Shown: positions 34,150 to 47,484, counted from the stretch's first letter. The stretch is 64,000 nt of DNA from Cadophora sp. MPI-SDFR-AT-0126 (GCA_020747065.1 JAGMVK010000024.1:620001-684000); one strand, 5' to 3'. The notes: generated by a model not told the origin, from the sequence alone. Numbers and translations are program-made.

Positions 34150-37100
34150 CTTGCAGGCGAGGCGTTTGGTGAGAATCCAATGAAATGCACACAATCGGCA
34201 AGGTATTTCCCCGTTATCATGGGATTTCTGGTGACTTTGCACCAGATGTCTGAAATTGAAAACTCACCTGGGCGAAGCTACTGGCCCAATTTCTTGGCTC
34301 GATCCACAGTCTGGGCAAAGTCTGCTGTTACAAGGATATCTTGGAGCCCTCTTATCCACACGGCATAAGTATAAGAAGAATCGTAGGACATTGAATGTGA
34401 GACTTGCAGGCAAGGGCTACGAAAAGATCTCCAGCGCTAGTATTGAGAAGCGATGCGAATGCCAATCTGAAAGCAGATGAGAAATGCGCCCGTGGTAGCG
34501 AAGTCCCGGACATCTTTGTGGATTTGATGAGCTTGTGGGGGCAGTCGGTTTGGGCGCTCGACCTGCTGCTCTCTCTCGTTCTCAGGCTGTAGTTCACGCT
34601 CCTCCTCCTCTTGCAGATTCACGCCGAGGAAGGAGTCGAGGCCGAATTGCTGACACTTGTCGCGAATGGCATCAAGTTCGCCTTGGAATAGCGAAAGGAG
34701 GGCTTGACCGACGTTTTCGAAGATAATAGCTCGCTCATGAGATTTGTCACCTCCGGGCCCAGAACGTTGCACGAGTGGTTGGGCTTCGGCTTCGAGGATC
34801 GAAAAAGGATCTGTTGGAAGACCACAAAGGGTGGCGTATGCCTCTCGCTGTTTGTAGTGGCGAACACCTTGTGTTATCAAAAGTGGAAGAGACTTCTTGG
34901 TATTTTGCCACTGATAAGGTCAGTAAAGTACTATCCAAGCGTCCTAACCTCAAGAAACAACATCGTTGTCGGGGTCGGGATTGACAACTGAAAGTGCGCA
35001 TAAATCCCGTGATTAAGGTGCAGTAGAGGAGGATGTCTGACACTTCCATGACATCTCCGGCCGTCTTGCCACAACACTGAAGAATCTTCAGTTGAATCTC
35101 CAAAGATTCGCAGAATACAACTGATTGGCCCTTACCCAACTTCCGAAGTCGCATGCACGCTGCGATATTACCTATTTGTATCGTACATACGTCCTTAGTA
35201 AGATTAGTAAGATTAGTAAGATTCAGAGCTTACCTTGAGCAAGTCGGTCCTTGGTAAGATCAGGTCCCAGAGTTACTATAGCGCGGGAATTAGATAGCAT
35301 CTTCAGATCTGTACCACGTGTGTGGGCTTCATCCCTTTTAAATCAAAAAGTCAAAAAGCGGCTTCGAGCGATACACTGAACACCGACGGGGAGTGTAAAA
35401 GATAGGACACAGTGAGATACTTACAGGTAAACAAGACAACGATCGATAAACTTAGTAAAGGGAGATATCTGCAGTGGCTCCGTTAATCCGGTACGACTGA
35501 TAACGCAGATTTCGTCGCGCTCATCCACGTAAATAGTAGCCTGGGCATCAGGAGGGGGCACTATCCTCAGCCATTTCCGAGCAACCTCTTTTCGCACAAG
35601 TTAGCAGGTGACTTTGAGCTTACAGCACAGCCTCTGTGGCATGCTCAAAGTACTAGTAACACATGACTCCTCTAGGAATGGCAACTTACCTTCATTTCCA
35701 AGCTCCAAGACTTGCGCACCCACGTCAAGTATTACCAGAACAGGAGGCTCGGAAGCCAAAGCCATGTCAAGGAGAACAGATGCATCGAACACATCTACAT
35801 CATTGGAAAGAGTGGAGTTGACAGAGTTCTCGGGTCTCAAGAGGCAGTCTAGAACCGCCGCATTCGTATGCAGTTACTAGGGAAGATCCGACTGCTTCAT
35901 TGGAACCGGCAAGACGTACTTGCTATCATTCGTGCCACTGAATCCCGTGGTAGGATAGTTCTTGTCTCTCCTAATCTCCTAGCCGGATGAAGATAGCTTG
36001 TGAACAAACTCCTGCATCTCTTTGGGAAATACTAGTTAAGACATGTAGAAGTCAATGAGACCTTTTAAGAACTTCAACAGTGGGAAGAGCAATCGAGTAC
36101 ATTGCGTAGCGTTGCTCAAAGTAACACCGTTGAGTTGCATAAAGCCGGTGGGCATGTTAGGGACATACTTAATCCTCTCTTGATACTACTCTCGAGGGTG
36201 ATCTGATTGAAGCAACCAATACAAGAGAAGTCAGTAAATACAAACCTCATTTCAAACAGTTCACAACTTTTAGAAGAATAGGGATGTACTCGTGGAAACT
36301 GCAGAGTATTCCTCTTGAAAAGCCGCATAAATCTTCTTGTCACTTAGACGTCCATAGTAGTATTATAGACAAGATAGCATAGTAGTATCTGAGTGAGCAA
36401 ATTCGGCTCGCGCAGAGGGACTGTCCTTTGCCTGATAGGGGACAGCCAGCCGAGTGCGGACTAAATGCAATCCATAATTGACTCTCCATCTCTCCTGAGC
36501 AAAGGCAGAGTTAAGTACGCCACCAGCGAAAATTCCCGAAGTGGGAGAAGCGATAATTTCATAGGTTCGGCATCGTGAACCGATTCCCGGAGTGGTCGTA
36601 ACTCAGCATCGCTAGTGAGCGGATCAGTGATGAATCTGACCAAATCGTTTCGGGCTTTTTTAACAGGTTCCAAACGTTGATACGTGGCAATCCATTCTCA
36701 CAGATTTGCCGAGTAGTAGCTGAAAGTAGCTCCGCTCCGGTATCCGGCTGCAGAATTCTGAGTCTTGGAATCCTACCGCCAGACTTCGCAGCTAGGATTT
36801 CGAGACCGTTAGGGAACTTCTGAGAAAAGAAGCAGTTCTGGGCGACCTTTGCTAATGTGTTAAGCATATCCTGAATAATTCCCAATAGCTAGGAGAGAAC
36901 TCAGTCCTACGTTGTTCGCCTATCGTATAGATCTAAAAAATTCGAGTCAGCGTTCATGATATAAAAACACATTCCCAGCACAGCCTCTGCTCAGGGGATG
37001 ATGTTTCTGTCGTACATACCAATTCAAACTTCACATTCATCCAGAATATCCCGCAAATTCTCAAGAAGCCATTCTAGAAAGAGCTAATGTCAGTATATAG

Positions 37101-38160
37101 GCTAAGATAGGAGAAGTCGCCGCTACAGGCTACAACGTATTATGGAAAGTGTAGGATTCAACTCACTTTACGTGTTGATCATTGTAGACCCGAGCCAGTC
37201 AATGACGGAGTTCTACTTTAGGCAATCGCATTCCTGCTTCTGGAAAGTGCATAATCGAGACCTAGTAATTCGAATGAGAGGGCAGCACAAGAAGGATGCC
37301 ACCGGATTTCAAGCAGCTGATGTAGGTGTCCCGAATCTTATTGGCGAATTCGGGATTGAGTTTAAGAGATCGAGAGATTGGAAGATAGTATATCTTCCTG
37401 TTGATCATGCCACCGAGCTTGTGCTGCAAAAGGTGGAACATTTGGGTCGATAATGACTTCAGAACAACTACACGGATCAATCTCGATCTATCAGCCAGTG
37501 TCACTGCAACAATAGGAAGGACCACCGAGGATTTCCCCAGGCGCATGTTAAGTTACATGATACAGTTGGTTCCCGACGAAGGGGAGATCATATTATAGGC
37601 AATTTAAGCTTACTCTTCCCGAATCAAAATATTATTTTCAAGTTCCAGCAGTAGCCAATCAGGCCGATCAAGGGGGTCCCATCCGACATAGCCAGGATTT
37701 GCCAACTCTCCAAGGAACTCTGCTGAGCTACTCAAACATGCGTTCAATCTTTACTCCCGGTAAAGTGTAGTGATAGCCGGCCTATGCTCAAGGAATGCTG
37801 CTTTCCAAGCGGCCGGCAGCATCTTTGATTTATTCCAAGCCAGATACGAGAGAATACTAGTTAGCGACAGTCGAGGTGACATTAGTGCCTAGTGACAGAG
37901 AAAATAACCTGCTATTAGCGGGTGGCCATGATCCCGGCATATATTGCGATACAGCTCGGCGACATATACAGTCGATTCGTCCAAGTGCTGCCGCACCAGA
38001 GTTTCACTATTTTGCGCAGTAGAAATCGAATGATCATGATCAGCAGTGAAAGCAGCAAAACTCTTTTGAAGATCGTTGATATAGATATTCTCTCAAAGCG
38101 GGCTGATAGCTGGGCTACCAGTTCGATGGCCGTTCGGGGTCTGCTTTCAAAATTCGAACG
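34150..38160 (-). pseudogene. Decayed DUF3638/DUF3645 giant protein gene (ubiquitinyl-hydrolase-like family)
   Basis: Conserved blocks of this very large fungal family occur in correct order on the minus strand: ELANPGYVGWDPLDRPDWLL (about 37700), LNMRLGKSSVVLPIVA (about 37550, where the family has an NMGEGKSSV-type Walker-like motif), LSTQMFHLLQHKLGG, ISRSLKLNPE, ILDVGAQVLEL (about 35730), ATIYVDERDEICVIS (about 35530), DEAHTRGTDL (35333-35304), CMRLRKLGKGQSVVF (about 35150) and EERELQPENEREQQVERP (about 34600). Plausible introns survive, for instance one between GTAAGC near 35240 and the TATCGCAG acceptor near 35164. In-frame stops occur at 37553-37555 (CAA-to-TAA type) and 34278-34280, plus several frame changes. 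The motif MGEG has become MRLG. Much of the N-terminal half is missing. Confidence 0.75.
35196..35224. repeat. Short tandem repeat, unit AGTAAGATT
   Basis: About three 9-bp copies, falling within what would be an intron of the DUF3638 ruin. Confidence 0.8.
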
Positions 38161-38674
38161 ATAGGGCTCGCCATTTTCTGGGAAAGATGACCAGTCTTTC
38201 CCGGGCCTGGGATTTGACCACGCCTTACTGTACTTGATCCAGCATCTAAGTTTCTTCCCGCGGCTTGGAACACAATTCGAAAGACGTATGCAGCACAGTT
38301 ATGAAAGACGCGTCTGAAGAGCAATTGTTGATAGCAAGCCCATCTCAGTGGTTATCGCCTGCCTTTCTCCCAACCACCCCGCGACCAGGTAAATGGTAAT
38401 GTGAATGAGAGTATTTTAAAGTGGGAGAACTTGGCAAATTAAAGACTAAAGATTGATTATACGGAGGGTATTTTCTAACATGCATTTCTTGCTACCCCAA
38501 TATGTAATTGACAACAGAAACCAGAAGGAAGGAAAAGTGACGAGGAATAGAGCCATAACGATACGCCTGATGACTATGTCTACCCCTTTCCCGACCGAGT
38601 GATTGCCCTTGGTGGTTATTAGATCGAAAGCAACCATCACGCCAATCTCCTGCCTGCCCTAAAGTTTCTTAAAG
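38161..38674. other. Unresolved, possibly further pseudogene debris
   Basis: Short minus-strand frames only; may contain degenerate upstream parts of the DUF3638 gene, but no motif is secure. Confidence 0.3.
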
Positions 38675-39040
38675 TCAAGTTCCGATAAGGTATGTGCAGA
38701 AGGTAGTGATAAGAAACAACATCTGTTGCACGATAGATGTTAGTAAAATTGTCGCACCACAGGGATCAAGCAAACCCACACCGCTACCCCAATATGGTAA
38801 CCCCGGCGTCACATTGACACCAACATCAAAAAGCCATGCAGAAATCAGTCCTCCGACTAGGGTCCCGACCAGTTCAGTTAAAGCGAGGGCAGCGAAGAGT
38901 ACACAGGTGCTTATGATTCCAGGTGAAAAACAAGAGCTAAGCAGAATCATTGTGAGGATAAGCGGCACTATTAAGGGGCCTATAGATCTTAGACTATTTT
39001 TGGACTGAAGGGGTCCAAATCTGGTTCCCACTACTTGCAT
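38675..39040 (-). pseudogene. Membrane-protein fragment, possibly transporter-derived
   Basis: A 121-codon minus frame with several hydrophobic helices (IGPLIVPLILTMILLSSC, VLFAALALTELVGTLVGGL) and the phrase LISAWLFDVGVNVTPGLPYW, which reminds me of a major-facilitator-type transporter segment. No flanking exons are recognised. It sits at the edge of the AT-rich block. The assignment is tentative. Confidence 0.35.
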
Positions 39041-39875
39041 CTTGAGAAAGGATAGGTCCGGGTAAATGATATCTATATTATACTACACTATTACTTGGAT
39101 TTAAGGGGGTAGATTCAGGTCCTTTATTGCTTAATTAAGTCCTTTTGCTAAGATTTAAGGAGTGATAGTTTAAATGCGGTTCTTAATTATTTTGGTTTGG
39201 AGGTGATCGATTTACGCCTCTTATTGTGGAAGCAAACTATGGGTTCAAAATCGGCTCCTATGCCCCTGCGGGCCACTAATACGAAAGTCCTTATAAACAA
39301 TTATTAAAATAGGGAGGTCTTTGATAAATTACGGCTTAGAATAATAGATGATTTTTTTAATGTCTTAGGCTTAATGCTTGAATTGCATTAATACTAACTT
39401 GACTAGATTACTTTTTGGCATTAATGGATAATATAAACGTCAAACGAAATTATGAGAAAAAAAGGAGAAAGAGAAATAATGAGGGGATAAATAAGAAGAA
39501 GGAAATTTTGATTAAGAAAGCTTACGAATTAGGGGAATTCGATGGTATTAATATAGTTTTAATCATTTGTAAGTATAGCTAATACATTACACATAGCTCC
39601 AAGGGTTACGTATTATAGCTACTGTTTATAGTAGAGATAGTAAGTAAGTGATTACTTGCTTGAAATACACGATTAGTACTAATAATCATTTAGTAAATTG
39701 CTTATTCTTTCTTAAAGAATTTGTTATTAGAAGATATTAAGAAGCGCTTTCTTAAATAAATAAGAGAAATAGATTACTAAGAAAGAGTAAAGGGGGAAAT
39801 GACTAAATTATTTGCAAATAATAATTAAAAATAGTTTAAAAAGAAAACTAAAATTAGAAGTTAGATATGAATAAA
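39041..39875. other. AT-rich, ORF-free block left of the LTR element
   Basis: Very AT-rich and free of open frames, with TA-rich words resembling the RIP-mutated interior of the adjacent retrotransposon. Probably an older mutated repeat; identity not recoverable by eye. Confidence 0.5.
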
Positions 39876-39880
39876 GTCTT
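39876..39880. repeat. Target-site duplication (left), GTCTT
   Basis: GTCTT directly precedes the left LTR and is repeated directly after the right LTR (47485-47489). Confidence 0.85.
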
Positions 39881-40095
39881 TGTCGGTTCAATACCGAATA
39901 TAAGCTAAGAATCAAACGTAAATATCATGTATATGTATATCAAGCTTAATAGTGTGGAAAATCTATGTATTTCTAAGAGGGGGCGGGAAATACTAGACTA
40001 TATACTGCCTCCGAAACGCCACCGAATCGCCTCCGCAAGTGGTCCTACCTCCTATTCTAGCTGAGACATGTCCTGTATAAGCCTGTAGACTAACA
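39881..40095 (-). repeat. LTR of the copia-type element (3' LTR in coding sense)
   Basis: 215 bp, TGTCGG...TAACA. Matches 47270-47484 over full length, with only transition differences. Confidence 0.92.
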
Positions 40096-41828
40096 CCGGT
40101 AAATCTTCTTTTGGAAAGATAGTTTCCAAGCGAATCTCTATTATAGAAGCGAATCTCCATTCTAATTATAAAAAAAGTTGCAAAGAGTGACTATATAGGT
40201 AAAGAAGGTAAAATAGGTGTACTAAGTACGGAGCTACGGAAGTACTATAGTCTGAAAGACCTCCGGTTATGGCCTGAAAGCTATACGTCGGAAGTAGTTA
40301 ATGCGGCTTGTTAGAAGATAATAGTAAGTAAATAAATACTAAGCGAGGCTATCGCTAGCTAATAAAACCGAGATCTTTCTCTATTCTGAAGCTCTCTTTC
40401 CTTAAGTAAATATTAAAGAACTACTTATAAGTGTATAAACCTTTAATCTCGAGAGATATTCGCTAATATTTTACTATAGTTCGTACTAAATCAAATAAGT
40501 AAAAGTAAGTATAGAAATTCAAAAGAATCGTAGGTAGTTAGTAGTGAAATAGATACTAATATAAATAGTGCCTATACTAATACTATTCGGAGCTCTCGCT
40601 ACTACCTACTGAAACTACTATATCTATTACGTCCGACTCCTAGCGAAGAAATCGAACTATATCTGCTCCTTTAATAAGTGAGAGAGTAAGAAATACTTGT
40701 ACTATACTGAAAAGAAATCCCTATATAATCCTGTAAGTACCCCCTCTCCCTTTTTCTAATCCTAAATTCTGAACTACCTTAAATATAATCCGTAACTAAC
40801 TTGTTTATAGATCCCCTAGTTCTTAGATATTAAGTACTAAGAACTCACTTATGCCCTCGCTAGTGAGGATACTACTGCTGTCTCTGCTACCGCTATAGCT
40901 ATCGATGCAGAACTCCGGGTTATAGCTACTAAGCTACTAAAGACTCAGGATAAGATAAGTTTAGTGTTATTAGAGGAGACTCGTGCTCTTTATACTAAGA
41001 TAGCGGATCTCGCTTAAAGTTAATTCGTAGGTAATCCCCTTTTCTTTTATTCTGAATCTTTACTGAATATACTCCGGTTCCTATCTGACTAAAACTTCTA
41101 TAGGACTACAGGCAGATCCTCTCCTGTATAGAAAAGCGGGTTAAGGAGGCTATAGCTTCTGTTATATCTCGTCGTAGTAGTATTAAGCGTAAGACCCCTA
41201 TAGGGGATAATAGAGATAGAGATAAAGAAGGTTTAGGCCCTCGGGTAAAGAGAAATTAAGGTAGAAGTCGCCTAGGTAGCGCAGGGGAGGAGGAATCTAG
41301 TAATACACTAGTTAATCTAGGTACTACTTATAAGTAAGGGAATAAGCCCTATTTCGGAAAGGCTTCGTAGTTAGTTCTTCGTAGCAGTACTTTCTTTATA
41401 CCAGTATATAGGAGTAACTCCCTATAGTGAAACCGGTACTTAGTCCCTATTAGAGTATCGTCGTAAGGCTACCTATTAGTACTTTAAATCAGAGGGTAAT
41501 TACTTGTAAATTAAACTCGTTCTCCCTTCTATATCTTAAATATAACTAAAAATAATTATAAGTGATTAATAAAAGTTATAAGGAAATTATAACAAAGGAA
41601 AAATTACTCCTCGTCTAAAACCTCTCTGTTACTCCACTGAATTAGCACCGTTAATTCGTGAGCCTAGATTATAAGTTAAACTAGTTTCTAAATTAATATC
41701 AAGTAGCCTCTGAACTTAACCCTCTATCTTCATAGTTAAGGTGTTAGTATTAATTAGCTCTTAAAGAGCTCTATTCAGCGTTGTTTTTATTATAGCATTA
41801 GCAGGATTATAAGTGCTATCGATCTATT

Positions 41829-42275
41829 AAATCTCTATTAACTCCTTACGCTTATATAATTAACGAATTACTATTATATTAATTATTAAATATTTCTCCT
41901 TCGTAGTACTAAGCTTAATAATATACTTGTAGAGAGATAGGGAATTTATACATACTATAGTAGGAAGCTGTAGTAATCTAAGCTTATCTGTTACTATATT
42001 AATAGTAGTTCCTAAGGTAATTAATATATTGATTCCTGCTACTATAGTATATAGCTCCGAAGCGAGTACAGCACGCGTTACTCTCTTGCACTTTATAGAG
42101 CTTATATAAATGATATTACTAGAGAGGATAAATTCTGTATCCCTCTCTGTTTCTATTCTGATTACTACTAGAAACCCGATCTAAGAACTTAGATCCTTGT
42201 TATTAGTAAATAATCTATTAATAAAGATATAAAGTTTAGTATAGCGTAGATCAATTAGTATATACTGTAAACCTC
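41829..42275 (-). pseudogene. RNase H domain relic of the copia-type polyprotein
   Basis: A readable minus-strand stretch of about 150 codons with a single internal stop near its start (TAG within the DLSS segment). Features match copia-type RNase H of fungal elements: a DLSS...GFLVV segment, then SIKCKRVTRAVLASELY and a later SLYKYIIKLSTTKEK. Surrounding pol sequence is too mutated to read with confidence. Confidence 0.65.
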
Positions 42276-45189
42276 TCTCCGCGTTATCTATCTATTATTA
42301 AAGGCGTTAGTTTAAAGCTTTAGTGTTATTAATTATTAGATCCTGATATTACGCTACTACTAATAGATTAAAGTTAGCTTCCGGTTAGTAAATCGTTGTA
42401 ATATAAGCTCCGCGAGCGCGTTGCTTTATATAGGCCTTCTTATAATCTAGTGCTTTTATATTAACTAATTCTAGCCTTACTCCTTACTCTTTCTGCGATA
42501 TATAAATATCGTCTCTATCTAAAGTAATAGTATATCTATTAAACGTAATAGATTCAGAGAGGAGTAGGACCTGAATTAGCTTTGTTAGGAAATTAGCTTC
42601 TGTAATCTTATCTTACTCTTTTACTAAGAAGTTATTATCCCTGAGGATAAGAGTATTATTTATTTATATTCTAATGACTCTAAACTCGTAGCTTTCTTTA
42701 GTACTAATTAGTAAGTAAGAGTTGTACGTTAATGTTTCTATCTAGAGCTTTTCTATATAGTACTTATAGTAGGTGTTAAACTAGTGATTTCCGGATTCTA
42801 GTATACTATAGAGAGGGAGTATTACTATAAATATCGTGCTAGAGGGGAATTTATCTGTGATCTCTTCCGGCGGCTATATAAAGATATTCTGAAGGAGTTT
42901 TGTTATTAACTAGACGTAAGCTTGGGTAATATCTTAGATTACTAGACGTATACTGGACCCCTTTTAGACCTAGTTCAGGTACCTTATAGTTATAGCTAGG
43001 GAGATAAGTAATCTCTAGCTTACTTATTAGATAGTAGGAGACTAAGTTAATATCTCCTTCTTACCTTTATTATTAAAGTATTAGATAATAAGCCTTAATT
43101 TCTTGTATAGTATTATAGACTCCTTACCCTTTACTTTATCTATTATCCTTAATTTAAAGATATAGTAGCTTTTTACTCTAGGGTCGCCTTTAGAAATCAG
43201 TATAAAAACACCTCTCTTAATAAGAGCTTTATACTTAGTTTATTAGGATTACTGAAATAGTAAGCTAGGTGTAGTGATCTTATCCTCTGCGCGTAGCTTA
43301 ATTAATAGCTCTTGATCTCTTATCTCCTTCTTAGTTAGAAATACTTTAGTATTATAATTATTATTAATTATTAGTAGTCCTAGGATTAGCTTTATAAATA
43401 GGACTTCAATAGCGATTTAAGGGGCTTTTAGTGTAGTTTCAGGGGCTTTTTAGACTAGTAAGCTAAGCTTATAGGTTATATCTGGCAATTTTTCTTTCTT
43501 TTATTTAACGCTAAATATATCTATCTTAAATAGATATACTAATGTTAAATGAAATATATATGTTCTGCTGTTATCTATATCTATTTTATATACTTCGCCC
43601 TCTATTCTTAAGAAAGTGTACGATCCCTTTCATCTCTTCTTTTTACATTAGACTAATACTTAATCTTGAAGCTTAAGATCATGAATATACGTTGTACTAG
43701 AGCTGTTACAGGTTACTAGCGCAACGTTAACTTACTGTTTCGTATGTATTTAGCGCACCTCTATTATAGCCCTCTTAATAGTCTCCGCACGTTATTAGAT
43801 AGATAGGTTTAAAGGATCTATTTCTGTTATTTTTAGGTAGGTACTAAAAACAAGAAGCGTAGGGATTAAGCTATTTAGTCTAGCTATATTATTAATAGCT
43901 TTAATAGCTATCTATAGGTGATCTTTATTACTTATATCAGGGTGCTCTTCTGTAACGATTTCGTAAGTACATTAGAGTAGATAATAATATTATTCTACTT
44001 TACTAATTAAGTAGTGTACCTCTACTAGGATAAGTTTAAGTGTACTCTCCACGGCCCTGAGTATACCTTGAAACTCCGCAGAGTTGAAGTTAGTTCTATA
44101 GTTATAGATAACGAAGTTAAGAGGTCTAATATATATATTTATCTATACTAACTTAAATACGTTGAAAGTAGCCCGAGCTATAGCTGAACCGGGGCGCTTT
44201 CGGAGCAGCTTTATAGCCCCGAATCCTATAGCCTTATCTACTATATGAAGTGTATATCGTTCTCTAAACTATATAATATTAATATAAACTATATAGTTAA
44301 AGTCTATATTATCTTACAGTTTGAATCTGAACCTGTGTGAAGCGTCTGCATGTTTCTAGTAGTACTTATATATCTCTTTAACTTGTAATATGATATTAGA
44401 ATCAGACTTATAACTAGCTTAGTCTAGTAAATGCTGTAGATATTATACTAATAAGTAGCTGAATCGTTTATGAAGTTAACGAATCTCTGTCTCTATTAAA
44501 TAGCACTAGCTGATTATATTAACTGAAGTTCGATTAGTTAATAATACTGGTCTAAAAGAAGTTATAGGTGCTCCTTCTTTCGTATAATCAAGTACTTCTT
44601 ATCTCCCTGAACTAACATATTCTATAGGTTATTATAGTACGCACTCATCTTATCTAGCTATTATAAATACACTAAGAATAGCACGTCCGTATCTATAATA
44701 TGGAAGTCTAAAACCCTAACTAGGGTATCTATCGTAGTAACCCCTAGGGAGGTATAAGAACTGGCTCTGAATTAGATCTGACTCCTGCCTGATTAACTAG
44801 TATCGTACTTAATATTCCGAACTCGCTATAATACATGTAATTAATTAATACCTCCCACGTTTTTACTAGATACTCCTATATTAATAAGAAGACCTTAAAA
44901 GAATTAATCTATCTATTACGTCGTGTACTTCTCTTCCTAGGGCGGCTTTTGAATTCTGCTCTCTAGTATATATGACGCCTTCTATTTATTAAGCCTTTTC
45001 ATAACATCTTGTATATTATATTCTGCCTTACTTACTATAAACACAGTCGTGAAGAAAGCCTTTCCGTCTTTATTCCTGCTATCGGAACTAGTTAATAAAT
45101 TATTAGAATATAATAAAGTATCAGAATCCTAGGAATCTAGATTATCTTCCTAAATTCCGGGACTTCCCCGGTTCTAATCTGAATCTAAT

Positions 45190-45366
45190 CTGGTTCTCTT
45201 AGTATATACTAAGTAGGCCTTAAAAGAATCGTTAGTTACTTTTATACCTTCTACTTTACGCTTAGTAAAGTACTTTACCTTTAACGCTCTCTGCTCCTTA
45301 TCAGAATAACAGCTACTATAGTAATCTATCTTCTTACAGATAATACACCTCGTGTAACCTAGTTTA
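45190..45366 (-). pseudogene. Zinc-knuckle-like gag relic
   Basis: Reads CIICKKIDYYSSCYSDKE followed by a Lys/Arg-rich region, recalling the CxxC...C/H knuckle of fungal copia gag proteins with some Cys/His positions altered. It lies about 1.9 kb inside the right LTR, as expected for gag in a minus-oriented element. Confidence 0.5.
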
Positions 45367-47269
45367 AGCTAGAATTTAGTTCTACGTTTATTACCTACTG
45401 AAAACTTCATCCTCCGATCTAAATAGAGGGCTCTTCTGTCCGCTATATAAGAACAATAGTAATTCGGCCCTAACCCGGTGTATTTTCCTACTCGTGGTCC
45501 CGACTTATAGGTTATTTCCACGCTTAAAGCTGTGTAAAGGCTGTCTATTAATATAGGGAATATAAGTAGTACTCGAAACAACGCCATCTTGAAGAGCGAG
45601 TTTCCAGATACTCCCTATATAAGCTTATTACGCAACGTCTTATCGTTTCGCATATTATTATCTTTAAGGCTAAGTTAGATGCTTTACAGTTCTCTAGCGA
45701 AGCTCTTTAATTAAGTCAAAATTAGCCTTCCTTTTTAGTAAGACTCGGCTTGAAATAACAAGAAAGTCAGGCTAAACTAGCAGCTAAGGAATTAGTTAGC
45801 TCTCTCCTCTATCTCGAAATTAGTACGTATTACTTTAATAAGATTATTAAATTTATACCCCTTATTCTATAAGTACTAATAATAGTACGAACTTACTTTA
45901 TCCCGGAGTATCGTCGGAAATACCTAGTACTAAATATTATAATTAACGCCGGCTTTCTAGTAGAAGTTAGTAAAGATATATAGTTTCTTATCTAAGTAGT
46001 CTTTAGACCTACTATACTAAAGCTCTTTTATATATATCTTACTAAGCTTACTAAGGACTTCGATTAGCCCTGCGTTAATATATCCTGGATATACTAGGAC
46101 AGTTATATCTGCTCCGTATATAGTCCGTTAGGTCTAGGTCCTGTAAATAGAGGTAAAGACCTATCCCGCGGGTATATATCCGGGGCTAACACTGGATTTA
46201 GTAACAGATTCTCGTTCGGTCTCCATATTAGTGCTATATTTAGGGGTCCTCTCCTAGAGGTAAATAAGAACTCCCTCTTTATATGAACTAGTGGTATTAC
46301 GCTATACAAATCGTTGTCTGGAATAGTGAGTTTTACATAGGCAGGGGTAGTAAAATTATCTAAGCTCTAAGATACTTCAGCCCTTAGGAAATTACTTCTT
46401 AACTGAATATATTAGCACATCCCCTCTTCCTCCTCTAGAGGAGTTAACTTAATAGAATCAATTACTACTATTAGTTTGTTACGTTAATGTAGTAGAGGCA
46501 CTCTCTAGTAAAGTATTTAGGTAGTTAAGGTTATCGCTTAGTAAGTACTCTAAATCTAGTCTAGTACTATCTCGGGAGCGTTCTGAATCTATAACCTTAA
46601 CTAATCCTTTAGCTAAATATTATCTTTAGCTCGTGCTATCTGAGCTAACGCAATAGATACTAGTACTCTATCCTATTATACGTAAACACCGTTAGCTTAT
46701 AATACGTCCTATAGTATAATCCGCTCTAATTTCCTTATCCGGGAAAAATAGAAAGGAGACTAATTTCCGAAGTACTCTTAGTAATCTTAGAAAAGGAACT
46801 CGCCCTTCTTACTACTATCGCAGAAGAGCTTCCGAAACTCCTGCGAAAGCTTTATTAGATCCTCTAGTAGTTCCTCCACTAGCTTTAGCCCTATCTATAC
46901 TACTTCCGCCGCTTCCTCTTCCTCCTCTACTCTTTCTTCCCGGTCCGAAATAGCTAGTATTTCTTTAGTTATAGTTTGTATCTGAATTAGTAGTCTTCCG
47001 GATATAGTGTTATTTACTTAAAAGCTCTTTAGCTAGAGTTAAGTAATTGACTTAACGATTATCGAAGAGGAATCGCTACTATTATTATATGTATAGGTAT
47101 ATAAGATTTACAGTCCAAACGTGATACCTGTCCCTTACTCCTAAATCGCCACTTATTAATTTAGTTTCAAAGAGTTACCTGTTAAGTACAGCTAAGTACT
47201 TAACGTTGAAGTCGCCGCTTTTCTTGCTATGACCTATCTGCTCTATAGTACGTGTTAACCACTAATCAG

Positions 47270-47484
47270 TGTCGGTTTAATACTGAATATAAGCTAAGAA
47301 TCAAACATAAATATCATATATATACATATCAAGCTTAATAGTATAGAAAATCTGTATATTTCTAAGAGGGGGCGGGAGATACCAGACTATATACTGCCTC
47401 CGAAACGCCACCGAATCGCCTCCGCAAGTGGTCCTACCCCCTATTCTAGCTAAGACATGTCCTGTATAGGCCTGTGGACCAACA
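47270..47484 (-). repeat. LTR of the copia-type element (5' LTR in coding sense)
   Basis: 215 bp, TGTCGG...CAACA; pair of 39881-40095. Confidence 0.92.

Larger units (their letters stand above)
39881..47484 (-). mobile_element. Complete, RIP-degraded Ty1/copia-type LTR retrotransposon
   Basis: A 7.6-kb element with 215-bp direct LTRs (39881-40095 and 47270-47484), each TG...CA, flanked by the 5-bp duplication GTCTT. Coding direction is minus: a Cys/His zinc-knuckle-like gag segment is readable near 45.3 kb and an RNase H-like domain near 42.0 kb, in the order expected when the right LTR is the 5' LTR. The interior is extremely AT/TA-rich and has almost no open frame. By hand alignment the LTRs differ at about 17 sites, all transitions and none indels or transversions, which is the RIP signature. 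Clearly immobile in cis. Confidence 0.92.
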
